Assembly: GCF_001625215.2 (NCBI RefSeq)
Contig: NC_030387.2
Coordinates: forward strand, 310,001-374,000
DNA length: 64,000 nt
Direction of reading: 5' to 3'
From: Daucus carota subsp. sativus
Taxonomy: Eukaryota > Streptophyta > Magnoliopsida > Apiales > Apiaceae
The notes beneath the pieces are model-generated. The model was not told where the DNA came from, ran no database searches, and saw nothing but the letters and a program-made list of their open reading frames with translations. The number at the start of each line of letters is the position of its first letter. Positions within the stretch are counted from its first letter, which is position 1. Below, piece by piece: positions 1 to 9,334 of this stretch. The translations under genes and the position numbers were made by a program.

Positions 1-1366
1 CGGGTATAGGCTCAGTAGGAGGGGATGGCACCACTTCGCTGTCCTCACTCGTCAAATCCTCTTCCTCATCATCTATTAATAACACACTCAATTCCCTCCG
101 TTTACACCTATGTCCCATTACCCACTTATCGTCACACCTATAACATAATCCCTTTGCCCTTTTCTCTTGCAACTCCTTCTCTGTTAACCGCTTCACCTCC
201 CCACTACGCTTACTGCTCATCATACTGTGAGGGGACTGTACAGAACCCTGAGACTCGGGCGATGCAGGGCCCCAACTACGAGTGGTGCCTGGGGTGTTGG
301 GCATAAGAGTAGTATACGAACCTATTCCCGACGCCCCTTTAGTACTAGACACAGCTGCACTTGTCTTAATGAAACTCAGATTAGGCTTACGAGAACTAGT
401 AACCCTCTGTTTCTCCTCAATACGAACAGCAAGTTCCATAGCTTGCTCCAAATTTAGTGGGTTTAAGACTCGTACCTCCGCTTTGATGTCCTCCTTAAGA
501 CCATTAACAAAATGCCCCATCAGAATGTCCTCAGAAACTCTATCCAGAGGTGCTGCAGTCTCGATGAAAGCCCTCCTATACTCCTTCACTGTGGTAGACT
601 GCGTGGTTGCCAGCCACTGCTCATACAACGAGCCTCCACTAACCGATCTGAATTGGCGCAGAATAAATGTTTTCAAGTCCTCCCACCTCCGAATCGGCCG
701 GCGTTTGTTCTCCCATTGGTACCAACGCAGAGCATCACCATCCATTGCTACCGCCACAGCTTCGAGCATCTCATCTTCGGTGAGCTTGTAAAACGCAAAA
801 TAGCGCTCCACCCTTAAAATCCAGCCATCAGGATCCTCCCCATCAAAAATGGGCATATCAAGCTTGCGGTAACGCCAGTTATTTTGGCCCCCACCCGGGC
901 CACCGCCCTGAAATCCACCAGAGTACCCTCCGCCCAGACGCCCGGTTGTCACCACCGACCCTTGGGCATGGCCCGCACCAGACCCCAACACCGGCCCTCC
1001 TGCTATACCACTCCCCTCAACTCGCCCCTGGCCCGACCCGGAACTAGCTACCAGACCTGCGAGAGTGGACTTCACTTCGCCTTGAAAATTCAGCTGGTCG
1101 GTGCGAATGGTGTTAATTAAGGCTTCCTGATGCTCACGGCTGCGATTGAGGCGACCCTCCAAACGACTGGCTAGGGTTTCAAAATCAGAGCTCAACTTAG
1201 TGGCGGCTAGGGTTTGGTGTTCACGAATCAGCTCCGTCAACGAGAGGCGCATCGCCTCTATCGCGCGGTCAACAACCGTCGCGGCCATCGCCGCCATCGT
1301 GGTTTCGACCTCAGTCGCCTTTTCCTCCAATTGCTCCAAACGTTGCGCGACAGTTGGAGGACCCAT
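1..1366 (-). CDS. Ty3/gypsy gag (N-terminal part of gag-pol, partial)
   Basis: The frame is open from an ATG at 1366 down to the window edge, about 455 codons without a stop. It starts 12 nt after the primer binding site. The N-terminus (MGPPTVAQRLEQLEEK) is coiled-coil-like. A Gly-rich linker follows, then a retrotransposon gag domain at about residues 170-280 (motif GEDPDGWI, then LRWYQWE). A zinc knuckle of the form C-x2-C...GH-x-C lies near residues 407-420. The protein would form the virus-like particle, with protease and polymerase expected further left. The plus-strand frames in this stretch are shadows. The intact frame suggests a fairly young element. The clade is not certain; chromovirus-like is a guess. 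Confidence 0.85.
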   Translation of the reverse strand, partial: MGPPTVAQRLEQLEEKATEVETTMAAMAATVVDRAIEAMRLSLTELIREHQTLAATKLSSDFETLASRLEGRLNRSREHQEALINTIRTDQLNFQGEVKSTLAGLVASSGSGQGRVEGSGIAGGPVLGSGAGHAQGSVVTTGRLGGGYSGGFQGGGPGGGQNNWRYRKLDMPIFDGEDPDGWILRVERYFAFYKLTEDEMLEAVAVAMDGDALRWYQWENKRRPIRRWEDLKTFILRQFRSVSGGSLYEQWLATTQSTTVKEYRRAFIETAAPLDRVSEDILMGHFVNGLKEDIKAEVRVLNPLNLEQAMELAVRIEEKQRVTSSRKPNLSFIKTSAAVSSTKGASGIGSYTTLMPNTPGTTRSWGPASPESQGSVQSPHSMMSSKRSGEVKRLTEKELQEKRAKGLCYRCDDKWVMGHRCKRRELSVLLIDDEEEDLTSEDSEVVPSPPTEPIP

Positions 1367-1377
1367 GGATCGTAGAT

Positions 1378-1389
1378 GCTCTGATACCA
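1378..1389 (-). other. Primer binding site, tRNA-iMet type
   Basis: The minus strand reads TGGTATCAGAGC, the usual plant retrotransposon complement to the 3' end of initiator methionine tRNA. It lies two bases inside the LTR. It shows that the LTR at 1392-1707 is the 5' LTR of a minus-strand element. Confidence 0.85.
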
Positions 1390-1391
1390 CT

Positions 1392-1707
1392 TGTAATGGT
1401 TATGCTACTATAATCACACAATCAAGCGTACTAAGGCAAAAGTAAACGGTAATATTACTGAAAACAATCCCTACAAAGACAGATACTCGGAACTTTCGAG
1501 AGGTTCCGCCTCTCCCACAAGAAACAAGTGTTTACAATAATCAGATAGATCTACCCTTCCTCTCCTCTGCCTTTTAACCCCTTTCCCTTACATTTTTACT
1601 GTTCATTAGTTTGCATTTACTGTTTCACTGCTGGGCCGTCCCTCTTGTCCTTGGGCTTTCTCCTGCTGAATGCTATTATCTTTTTGGGCCCGTCCTGGTG
1701 CATAACA
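1392..1707 (-). repeat. LTR of the left Ty3/gypsy element (316 bp)
   Basis: On the minus strand the sequence starts TGTTATGCA and ends TGCATAACCATTACA-like, so it has TG...CA ends with a short inverted match (TTATGCA/GCATAAC). It is followed at once by the primer binding site, which fixes its inner edge. The outer edge is fixed by the start of PR-10 exon sequence. Confidence 0.85.
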
Positions 1708-2127
1708 TGGAACCATCAAACACATCACTCTTCCTGATGGTTAGTTTCTTCTCAACTACTTAATTGGTTATCCGTAGGTTCATATAAAATGTATATTAAA
1801 AAATCTCATTAAATTTGTTTTATGTACTTGTATGAATATTCAGGAAGCCCAATCACAACAATGACCCTTAGAACTGATGCCCTTGACAAGGAGGCATGCA
1901 CAGTCCAATACAGCATCATCGATGGGGACGTTCTGTTGGGACTCATTGACAAAATTGAAACTCATCTTGTCGTTGTGCCAAATGCCGATGGAGGCAGCAC
2001 CACCAAGACGACGACCATATTCCACACCAAAGGTGATGCTGTGGTCCCAGAAGAGAACATTAAGTATTCCGAGGAGCAGAACATATCCGTATTCAAGGCT
2101 ATTGAGGCTTATCTCATTGCAAATTAA
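1708..2127 (+). pseudogene. PR-10 gene A: exon 1 tail plus complete exon 2
   Basis: Only the last 32 nt of exon 1 (1708-1739) remain next to the LTR. The intron (1740-1843, GTTAGT...CAG) and exon 2 (1844-2127) are intact and open to TAA, ending in the family C-terminus EAYLIAN. Exon 2 encodes the same residues as exon 2 of gene C, including Gln82 and Ile98. The missing exon 1 may lie left of the window, beyond the retrotransposon. As it stands no PR-10 protein can be made unless the element is spliced out. Poly(A)-type AATAAA signals follow at 2249 and 2265. The ATG at 1822 lies in the intron and is not a real start. Confidence 0.88.
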
Positions 2128-3563
2128 TCACGTCTATGTGTGTGAGTGTGTGATTTCTATAACTCTCTGGTGTATGTTAATTGTGTGACAACTACTTTTA
2201 TGTTGCTGGACAAGTGAGATCCAGTACTTCTGTTTGTTTGCTGAATCCAATAAAATGAGACTCGAATAAAATGTGAGTCAGCTATGACATGTGCATCTGT
2301 ATAATAAGCATAGATCTCATTATTGTTTTAAAGCATGCATAAAAAGATATAATAAGCGAACAAATTAATATCACATTGGTTAAAATTATACATGTATGGA
2401 TAATATGTCACTGTAAGCAATTTAAGAAAAATTCTCATATACTGCTGATGGGTTAGCTTCAGGGTTTATGTTAGATAATGTTAGCCTCTCTTGTAGTACT
2501 ATTCTCAATTTCGATCTCTTTTATAAGAACTTAGGTGCTCAGTCATAAACTTAATTAGGTGCTCAGTTATATATAAAGTGTGCACACAATTGCTCTCAAA
2601 CTCATGTTGAGGAACATATCTCAAATCTCTCTCGCCTCACAGCATCAAAATCTGATAAAGGTTGAGACATCAGATAATAATGATTACGGGAAAGCTGACT
2701 AAATCGTCAAAAGACTCGGTACTATTAACATTTTTGGCGGAAAACAACCAATTTGGTGAGAAGTACTTACCTCAAGATAATTTCTTTAGCCTTACTGAGT
2801 ACAATGTTTCAAACAAAAATCTTAGTGTCCCAATTTTTTAAAGTTTAGTGTAATAATTTGCGATATTCATTTTTTTATATGGACATCTGGTAGCTAGTAA
2901 TGACCATCTTCTCTGTAGACTACATCTATTTTAATTATAAGATGATTTTTCAGATCTTCCAAAAAAATTATGAAGAAAGCTGTATAAAGTCATATCCAGA
3001 GGTCTTCACCTGAATCTCAGAAATTACCAATCCAGGTTTAAAGTAGAAGGCTGAAAGTTTTTTTGATTTAAACTATTCAGTTTGTTGAGTTTGAAAGTTT
3101 TTTTTCAATTTCAACCTTTCAGTTTCATAATCTCATGCCTCTTGTTCTATGTCAACACAAAAACAAATAATGTTTAGAGCTAGCTGAGAGTTAACTCATT
3201 GACTGATGAAAATTTGGGCTTCCTCCATAAATGATCCGCGTCCAGCAATCTTCTTTCGAAGAAGAAACCGGGTTTCTTAATTAGGATGTCGCAGTATCAT
3301 ATTACTGCTCAACATCAGTAACACTTGGGACATATCTGGCCTGCATGTCTACTAGATCTTCTTGAACACACAGTAGTCCAATTTGGATAACTCGAAACAC
3401 TTCCATCTGGTCACTGGAGCTTAAGATCAGCTCGTTGATTATGAGCGTGTTTAATTTAACTAGCTAATAGCTGGGGCTTAAAGCTGTTTCTGATCGAAAC
3501 ACTTCCATCTGGTCAAGCTTGGTGTGATTTGGATGCATGTTTAAATGCCTTTGTAAATTGTCT
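2128..3563. other. Gene A 3' flank, AT-rich, no gene seen
   Basis: The stretch holds the 3' UTR and poly(A) signals of gene A, followed by AT-rich DNA. I see no coding pattern and no transposon ends. A short phrase (GAAACACTTCCATCTGGTCA) occurs twice, near 3400 and 3495. The region recurs at 13666-15101 in the second copy. Confidence 0.6.
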
Positions 3564-4258
3564 TGTCCGTCATAAGTTACTTATTTAAATCTTTAATTAA
3601 TTAAAAATAATCAAAAAAGTGATAGATCTGAGAACGATGTCGTTTTAACAATGAAACTTACGATGATTTTTCGGTATTTCATTGTAAATTCACCAACCAT
3701 ATTTAATATCACCAGTCACATTTAAATTATCAGTTAAGAAATAATATATTTAAACTAACTTATGTCGAATACAGGGATTGCATGTGCGAAATTTTTTTGG
3801 ATCGGTTTTAAATGCCCTAAAATGGTAGGAACACAACATATACAGGTTAATGTCATATATAACTTTAAACTTTCGACGGACACATATGTCATAAGTTTTG
3901 GTTTCTCCCGGTACTTCTCATGGAAGTTTATAATAATTCCGTCGTATGATTATAACTACCGACCGAAATTTCCGTCGCAAGATAAAAATTGCTCAAAACT
4001 AAAATATGAAACCGGGGGCCCACAATATACATATTAGCGTCTTAAGTCTGTTGGTTTTATCCCGACACTTTTTTTTGTGTCGGTCGGTTTTATGCAGTCG
4101 GTTTTGTCCCTTTTTTTTAGTGTGACGACAAAAATTGTGACGTATTTTTAAACTTACTACTTTGACCAAAAATGATGGAATATTTTTGACGTAATTTGGG
4201 AACTTAAGACAGATTTAAGCTTTAACTTCCGTAGTAAACATGCCAGTTTGTTGTAGTG
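3564..4258. mobile_element. CACTA-type non-autonomous element, 5'-truncated (B unit)
   Basis: The right end reads GAGTTTGTTGTAGTG-like, the reverse complement of a CACTACAACAAAC terminal repeat, followed by ATT. The interior shares GTCCGTCATAAG, GACCGAAATTTCCGTCGCAAG and GTGTCGGTCGGTTTTATGCAG-type phrases with the more complete copy at 52049-53095, but the left terminal repeat is missing. It has no transposase. The plus frame at 3762-4037 is not a gene. Confidence 0.65.
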
Positions 4259-4330
4259 ATTCTTTAAAGCTTGAAGCTGGGATTCGGTGAAGTTAAGCCT
4301 ATTTCAGTAAGACTACCACTTGCACATTTT

Positions 4331-4357
4331 CTCTTGTTCGTGCTTCTCGACACCCAT
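4331..4357 (-). pseudogene. Inverted relic of a PR-10 5' end upstream of gene B
   Basis: On the minus strand the nine codons from the ATG at 4357 read MGVEKHEQE, against MGLQKHEQE in the live genes: 24 of 27 nt identical. The leader before the ATG also resembles the PR-10 5' UTR (CAGAAAAATC-ATG here, CTAAAAAATC-ATG in gene B). Similarity ends after codon nine and a stop follows five codons later. The relic points away from gene B, with about 870 bp between the two start codons. Confidence 0.75.
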
Positions 4358-4654
4358 GATTTTTCTGCAAAACAATAACTGAAGATACGAGAAAAGCAAA
4401 AGGAATCCGAGAAGGAACTGAATTAAGGTATGCTGTGGGATTGATACAATGATATTAGAGAACTCGGAGCATCTGTTTAAAGTGCCACCACTCAAATGTA
4501 ATGATGGATCTGGTCTAATCTCATAATATTATAACAATGTATGTGTTTTTAAGTTGATTCTTTCAGGATGATTTCAGTACTCGGACAGATAGACTAGCTA
4601 GATGTTATATATTGCAGTGAATTGAAGTTTTAATAATGTGTATTCTAGAAAGCA

Positions 4655-4660
4655 TTGACT
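4655..4660 (+). promoter_or_regulatory. W-box core (TTGACT) upstream of gene B
   Basis: TTGACT lies about 570 bp before the gene B start. The same site is present at the same place in D, F, G, H and I (16193, 35485, 53824, 57330, 60771). TTGAC is the core bound by WRKY factors, known to drive defence-induced PR-10 genes in parsley. Binding here is inferred. Confidence 0.4.
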
Positions 4661-5093
4661 TACAGGCTGGTTGGAAGAGCAAATACATGCAGAAAATATA
4701 CTAATTAACAAAAATAAAAACATCATGCCCAAATTTCATTGATAAATTATGTTAGGAATAAATCAGATGAAGTGTTAATAACTTTTACCTGCATCTGTGT
4801 AAAATAACCTTATATAGAAAAGCAAGAATATGCATCTGCGGATATTTATTAACATTATATGAAATATGTTGATGCTGTCATATTTTCCTTGTAAGAATTA
4901 AAATGACAAACACGAGTTTTCATATATATAACTTTGAACTCAAGCTAGTCAATTCTTTCTAGAATTTGATTTAAAGATTTGTGCAGCGCAGCAGGTTGCA
5001 TGTATATTCTAATTATCTTGCAAGATCTTATATATTTATTTAGAAGTTCTAAACTAAAGCTGCATTAACATCCTGATATTCAGCTACGGGCAT

Positions 5094-5101
5094 TATAAAT
5101 A
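5094..5101 (+). promoter_or_regulatory. TATA box of gene B (TATAAATA)
   Basis: A consensus TATAAATA lies 123 bp upstream of the ATG, giving a short leader. At the aligned position, genes C, E, F, G, H and I have TACAAATA. Only B and its duplicate D carry the consensus. Confidence 0.65.
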
Positions 5102-5223
5102 GCTGCCTTGAGGCCTATAATAATATCATCATCTACATCTCTCACAGCAAAAACCTTGAGTTCTTCACAACTTTCTTTTCCTTTGCTCATATATATATTC
5201 AGCTATCATTCTCCTAAAAAATC

Positions 5224-5797
5224 ATGGGTCTCCAGAAGCACGAACAAGAAATTACCTCCACTCTGTCAGCAGAGAAAATATTCAATGGCTTGATCGTTGA
5301 TGTTGATGCCATTTTCCCCAAGGCCGCTCCCGGAGCCTACAAAAATGTCAACATCAAAGGTGATGGTGGAGTTGGAACCATCAAACACATCACTCTTCCT
5401 GATGGTTAGTTTCTTCTATATATATCAACTACTTAATTGGTTACCAGTAGGTTCAAATAAAATGTATGAAAAATCTCATTAAATTAGTTTTATGCACTTT
5501 TATGAATATTCAGGCAGCCCAGTTACAACAATGACCCTTAGAACTGATGCCCTGGACAAGGAGGCATGCACAGTCGAATACAGCATCATCGATGGAGACG
5601 TTCTGTTGGGACTCATTGACAAAGTTGAAACTCATCTTGTCGTTGTGCCAAATGCTGACGGAGGGAGCACCACCAAGACTACCACCATATTCCACACCAA
5701 AGGTGATGCTGTCGTCCCAGAAGAGAACATTAAGTATTCCGAGGAGCAGAACACATTGGTATTCAAGGCTATTGAGGCCTATCTCATTGCAAATTAA
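5224..5797 (+). CDS. PR10: PR-10/Bet v 1-family protein, gene B
   Basis: The gene has two exons: 5224-5404 and 5514-5797. The 109-bp GT-AG intron lies in phase 1 after codon 60. The product is 154 residues, the usual family length, with no signal peptide or membrane segment, so it should be a soluble cytosolic protein. The family folds as a seven-stranded sheet around a long helix with a hydrophobic cavity that binds small ligands; some members have ribonuclease-like activity. The P-loop-like GDGGVGTIK is at residues 46-54, and the C-terminal helix ends AYLIAN. Residues that set it apart are Thr13, Ala29, Asn43, Thr141 and Leu142; Cys79 is shared with most copies here. AATAAA lies at 5929. 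The nearest known relatives, from memory, are Api g 1 and Dau c 1. The ligand is unknown. Confidence 0.95.
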
Positions 5798-6357
5798 TCA
5801 CGTCTATGTGTGTGAGTGTGAGTGTGTGATTTCTATAACTCTCTGGTGTATCTTAATTGTGTGACAAGTACTTTTATGTTGCTGGACGAGTGATTAAGAT
5901 CCAGTACTTCTGTTTGTTTGCTGAATCGAATAAAAAAGAGACTCAATTATATATGACATGGGCGTGTGTATAATTATAAGCATAAATTTTAAAGCATAAA
6001 AAAATATAATAAGCCAAGAAATTAATATCACAGTGGTTAAAATTATACATGTATGGATAAAATGACACTGTAAGCAATGTAAGAAAAATTCTCATACTCT
6101 GCTGATGGGTTCAGCTTCAGTGTTTATGTTATCTAACGTTAACCTCTCTTGTAGTACCCTCAATTTCAATCTATTTTATAAGAACTTAGGTACTCAGTTA
6201 TATATAAAGTGTGCACACAATTGCTCTCAAACTCATGTTGAGAAAAAGATGATGTAGAAGAATTGGTATAAATAAGAGAAACTACCATTATTATAAGAAC
6301 TAGGATTTTTTAGATAAATTTATTAGGTATAATACATAGACACGTAGATATATATTA
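5798..6357. other. Gene B 3' flank, no gene seen
   Basis: This is the 3' UTR with AATAAA at 5929, then AT-rich DNA similar to the flank after gene A (for example near 6050 and 2395). It ends in TATTA (6353-6357), the target duplication of the following LTR element. Confidence 0.7.
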
Positions 6358-6386
6358 TGTAGAATATAAAACTGATTTATATTATA

Positions 6387-8004
6387 ACTAGTGAAAAAAG
6401 CCGCGCTTCGCGGCGGCATGATAAATTTTGATATGAATTAGAATTATAATAGGATAAAAATTATTTTGAGTCATCTTCCCATTAAACATATGACAAATAA
6501 AAAATATTATAATTGATATAAAAATTTGTTTAAGTGATCATCCTGTCAAACACAATACTAATAATAAAATTAGTTCGAACCCCCCTCCCGTCAAAGACAA
6601 TATTAATCCATAATTATTATTTTTATGATAAATTAAATATTATAATTTAGATCAAAATTAGTTTGAGCCGCTCTCTTGTCAAACACAATACTTATAAAAA
6701 AATATTACTCCCTCCATCCCATTTTAAGCGTCCTGTTTTGACTTATAACGATCAAATTGACCAAATTTTGACCAAGCATAAAAAAAAATTAATTATTATT
6801 TTGAAAAACTAAAATTTACATTTTATAGTATATTGTATGTATTTTATAATGACATAATTTTTTTTACTTTTAAAAATTATATTATATGTGTAAATCTCAG
6901 TCAAAATTTGGTCAATTTGACCATTCAAAAGTTAAACAGGACACTTAAAATGGGATGGAAGAAGTACAATTTAGATATTAGTTTGAGTCGTTTTACTGTC
7001 AAACACAATACTAATAAAAATTATTCTAATTATGACAAAATTAGAGATTATTTTGAATTGTGTAACAAAAAAATATATTATAACATAGATAAAAAATTAT
7101 TTTAGCGACTTTACCGTCAAACATAATACTAATAGAAAATTTATTATTATTTGGATAAAAATTAGTTTGGGCCGCCTCCCTCCCGTGGCCGTCAAACGAT
7201 ATACTAATCAAGAACCATTTACATTATCATAAAATCAATATATGATACCTATTTTTTATATATTATTTTATTTGTTAATTATTTTTATTTTTTGATTCCA
7301 ATTTATTAGTTAAAAATTATTATTCTTTTATAAAAATTATTTTAGCAACTTTCCCGTCAAACATAATACTAATAAAAAATTTATTATTATTTAGATAAAA
7401 ATTAGTTTGGGCCGCCTCCCGTGCCCGTCAAACACAATACTAATCAAGACCCATTTACATTATCATAAAATTAATATATGATTCCTATTTTTTATATATT
7501 ATTTTATTTGTTAATTTTTTTATTTTTTGATGCCTATTTATTAGTTAAAAGTTATTATTCTTTTATGGTTCTAATTTTTGTTGCTATCAGTTTTTTTAAT
7601 GATTATTATCTTTACAATCCTTTATTTTCTATTCGAAATTTAAGAAAATTATAAGAGTAAATCGATAATATAAATTGTATTACCTTACAAATCTTAAATA
7701 TAAATTGTATTTTATCTATGATTTTGTTAGTTTGAATAAATATAATCCTATTTCTATTAGGACTACTAAATAAAAAAAGAATTGTCTTATCTTTAGAATT
7801 CAATAAGAAATACTAAATAAGAAAAGAATTGTATCATCTTTAGAATTTGATAAGAAAAGAGTTGTATTACTTTTAGAATTCTTAAACCTGATTTTTTGAA
7901 TTATAACTATATTTTCTCTCCGAAATTTAAGAAAAATCAGAAGACTGAATCGAACAATTCTAGAGACGCCCGCATCCTCCTTTATATATATATATTGATA
8001 TTGA
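6387..8004 (-). mobile_element. Non-autonomous Helitron nested in the LTR, copy 1
   Basis: On the minus strand the 3' end has a GC hairpin (GCCGCGAAGCGCGGC) about 7 nt before a terminal CTAGT, the CTRRT signature of Helitrons. It is followed by T. The 5' end begins TC and runs into GGAGGATGCGGGCGTCTCTAG, typical of Helitron starts. Removing it restores an LTR that aligns with 9335-9590. It has no Rep/helicase. The interior is an AT-rich run of degenerate repeats containing GTCAAACACAATACTAAT. Confidence 0.75.
6708..6964. mobile_element. Stowaway-type MITE inside the Helitron, copy 1 (257 bp)
   Basis: The terminal inverted repeats are CTCCCTCCATCCCATTTTAAG and, at the right end, its complement CTTAAAATGGGATGGAAG. 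The flanking TA dinucleotides at 6706-6707 and 6965-6966 are the Tc1/mariner target duplication. Inner arms (GGTCAATTTGACC-like) also pair. It is non-coding. Confidence 0.85.
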
Positions 8005-8392
8005 TTCTTGTTCCTCTAAAAAAAATTACATCCATATTTATAACAAACGTACTTGACTCCTAACAATACTCTGCTACTTCCAATAAATCTCCTAAAACAA
8101 GAAATACTCCATACCTCCTACAAACTCTCTAGAACTCCAACAATCATCCAACTACTACAATCTAAAATTAATCCTCAAAATAAATAACTAAACAAATAAT
8201 AATAATAAATAAATTTAAGATTATTCCAACAATCACCCCCATAATCGTAAATTTACATAACAGAATTTATGAAGCATTTCTCTTCATTTTTTGTGATGCA
8301 CTTCTCACCACCATCAATTTATTGATGCACTTCTCATCAACACCAAATTCACTGGAGCACTTCTCTCCCGGTACACATAATCACCCATCACT

Positions 8393-9250
8393 CTAAAGTA
8401 GAGGTTCTGCCTCCATCAGTTGTGCCATGATTTCTTCATCACCTTGAAATCTACAATTCTTTGCCAAGTGTCCATATCTCTTGCATTTGAAGCATTGTGG
8501 CCTTCCTTTGTTCCAGCAGTCCTTTTCTTCGTGACCAATCTTATGACAGTGGTTGCATTGAACTTTGTTACTTGTGGCTTTTGCAAAGGAACTTTTCGCT
8601 AATAGGAGTCCTTCAGTTTTTCCTCCATTTTCTTCCTCCCTCATTAATCTCCTTTGATCTACGGCACTAAGAGCATTGACTAATTCCACTAGGGTTATTT
8701 TGGATAGGTCTTTGGAATCTTCAAGTGAGGATATTTTAGACTCATATTTTTCAGGAACACTCACCAGAATTTTATCAACAACCCTCTCGCTGACAAATGA
8801 TTCACCAAACAACCTTATTTGATTAACAATGCTCATAAGCTTACTCACATATTCCTTAATAGTTTCGTTCCCCTTCATCCGCTGCATCTCGAATTCTCGT
8901 TTGAGATTCAAAACTTGCATCAACTTTGTTTTAGCATTTCCTTCAAACTCTTCCTTTAACGTGCTCCATGCCTCTTTTGGTGACTCACAAGTCATGATAC
9001 TTGTAAAGATTCCATCCGACACCGCCGAATGAATACATGAGAGTGCCTTTGCTTCTCTTGCTGCTTCCTCGTCACGTTTTTTGATTTGAGCTGCGGTTGG
9101 ATTTTGTGGAAGAATGGTTAATTCAACATCACTTTCAATCGTTTCCCACAGACTCATAGCTTTCAAATATGATTTCATTTTGATAGCCCATGAATTAAAA
9201 TGATCTCCTTTGAATGTAGGTATCGAAAGGGAAAAATTATTTGACGCCAT
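8393..9250 (-). CDS. Copia-type gag of the gag-only element, copy 1
   Basis: This is a 285-residue protein starting MASNNFSLSIPTF with a clean ATG. Residues 5-200 resemble the UBN2/copia gag capsid domain (FKGDHFNSWAIKMKSYL near the start). Two CCHC zinc knuckles follow, CNHCHKIGHEEKDC at about 231-245 and CFKCKRYGHLAKNC at about 252-266, both with all metal ligands. The frame stops directly after a short acidic tail with no protease. The gag would package the element RNA, while polymerase must come from a partner. The copy at 19933-20790 encodes the same protein. Confidence 0.9.
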   Translation of the reverse strand: MASNNFSLSIPTFKGDHFNSWAIKMKSYLKAMSLWETIESDVELTILPQNPTAAQIKKRDEEAAREAKALSCIHSAVSDGIFTSIMTCESPKEAWSTLKEEFEGNAKTKLMQVLNLKREFEMQRMKGNETIKEYVSKLMSIVNQIRLFGESFVSERVVDKILVSVPEKYESKISSLEDSKDLSKITLVELVNALSAVDQRRLMREEENGGKTEGLLLAKSSFAKATSNKVQCNHCHKIGHEEKDCWNKGRPQCFKCKRYGHLAKNCRFQGDEEIMAQLMEAEPLL

Positions 9251-9320
9251 TTGAAAAAAAAATACAAAAATCGCTTATCTATATATGTATCTTCATAACT
9301 TCACAAGCACTTTAAACCTA

Positions 9321-9332
9321 GCTCTGATGCCA
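9321..9332 (-). other. Primer binding site of the gag-only element
   Basis: The minus strand reads TGGCATCAGAGC, one base from the iMet-type TGGTATCAGAGC, and lies 2 nt inside the LTR. It confirms the minus orientation. Confidence 0.75.
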
Positions 9333-9334
9333 AG

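Larger units (their letters stand above)
1..1707 (-). mobile_element. Ty3/gypsy LTR retrotransposon, 5' part only, inserted in PR-10 gene A
   Basis: The element reads on the minus strand, leftwards out of the window. In order it has a 5' LTR (1392-1707), an initiator-Met tRNA-type primer binding site, and an open gag-pol reading frame. The LTR outer edge at 1707/1708 abuts the last 32 nt of PR-10 exon 1, so the insertion broke that exon. The first host bases are TGGAA. A matching TGGAA at the far edge, outside the window, would be the target duplication. Confidence 0.9.

Noticed and set aside
282-1445. Several plus-strand frames across 25-1445
   Set aside because: They are antisense to the continuous gag frame on the minus strand, which has clear domain motifs.
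1840-2025. Minus-strand 61-codon frame repeated opposite every PR-10 exon 2 (for example also 5510-5695, 13378-13563, 57977-58162)
   Set aside because: It recurs only because the exons are near-identical. It is a shadow of the sense codon pattern with no own promoter or domain.
1822-2127. Reading exon 2 as a free 101-residue protein starting MYLYEYSG or MHFYEYSG
   Set aside because: The first seven codons are intron sequence ahead of the CAG splice site. The family exon begins at the split Gly61 codon.
3762-4037. 91-codon plus frame (and its copy 15300-15575)
   Set aside because: It lies within a non-coding CACTA remnant, has low-complexity composition and matches no family.
4313-4495. 60-codon minus frame (and copies 15851-16033, 34682-34942, 52922-53200) as real genes
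   Set aside because: Only the MGVEKHEQE part is PR-10 related. The upstream codons are leader or MITE sequence, so this is a relic.
6833-7105. 90-codon plus frame in the Helitron/MITE region
   Set aside because: An AT-rich chance frame across a Stowaway MITE edge.
6387-8004. CRISPR-like or centromeric satellite reading of the repeats
   Set aside because: Repeats are degenerate, with irregular spacing, inside a Helitron in a plant genome.
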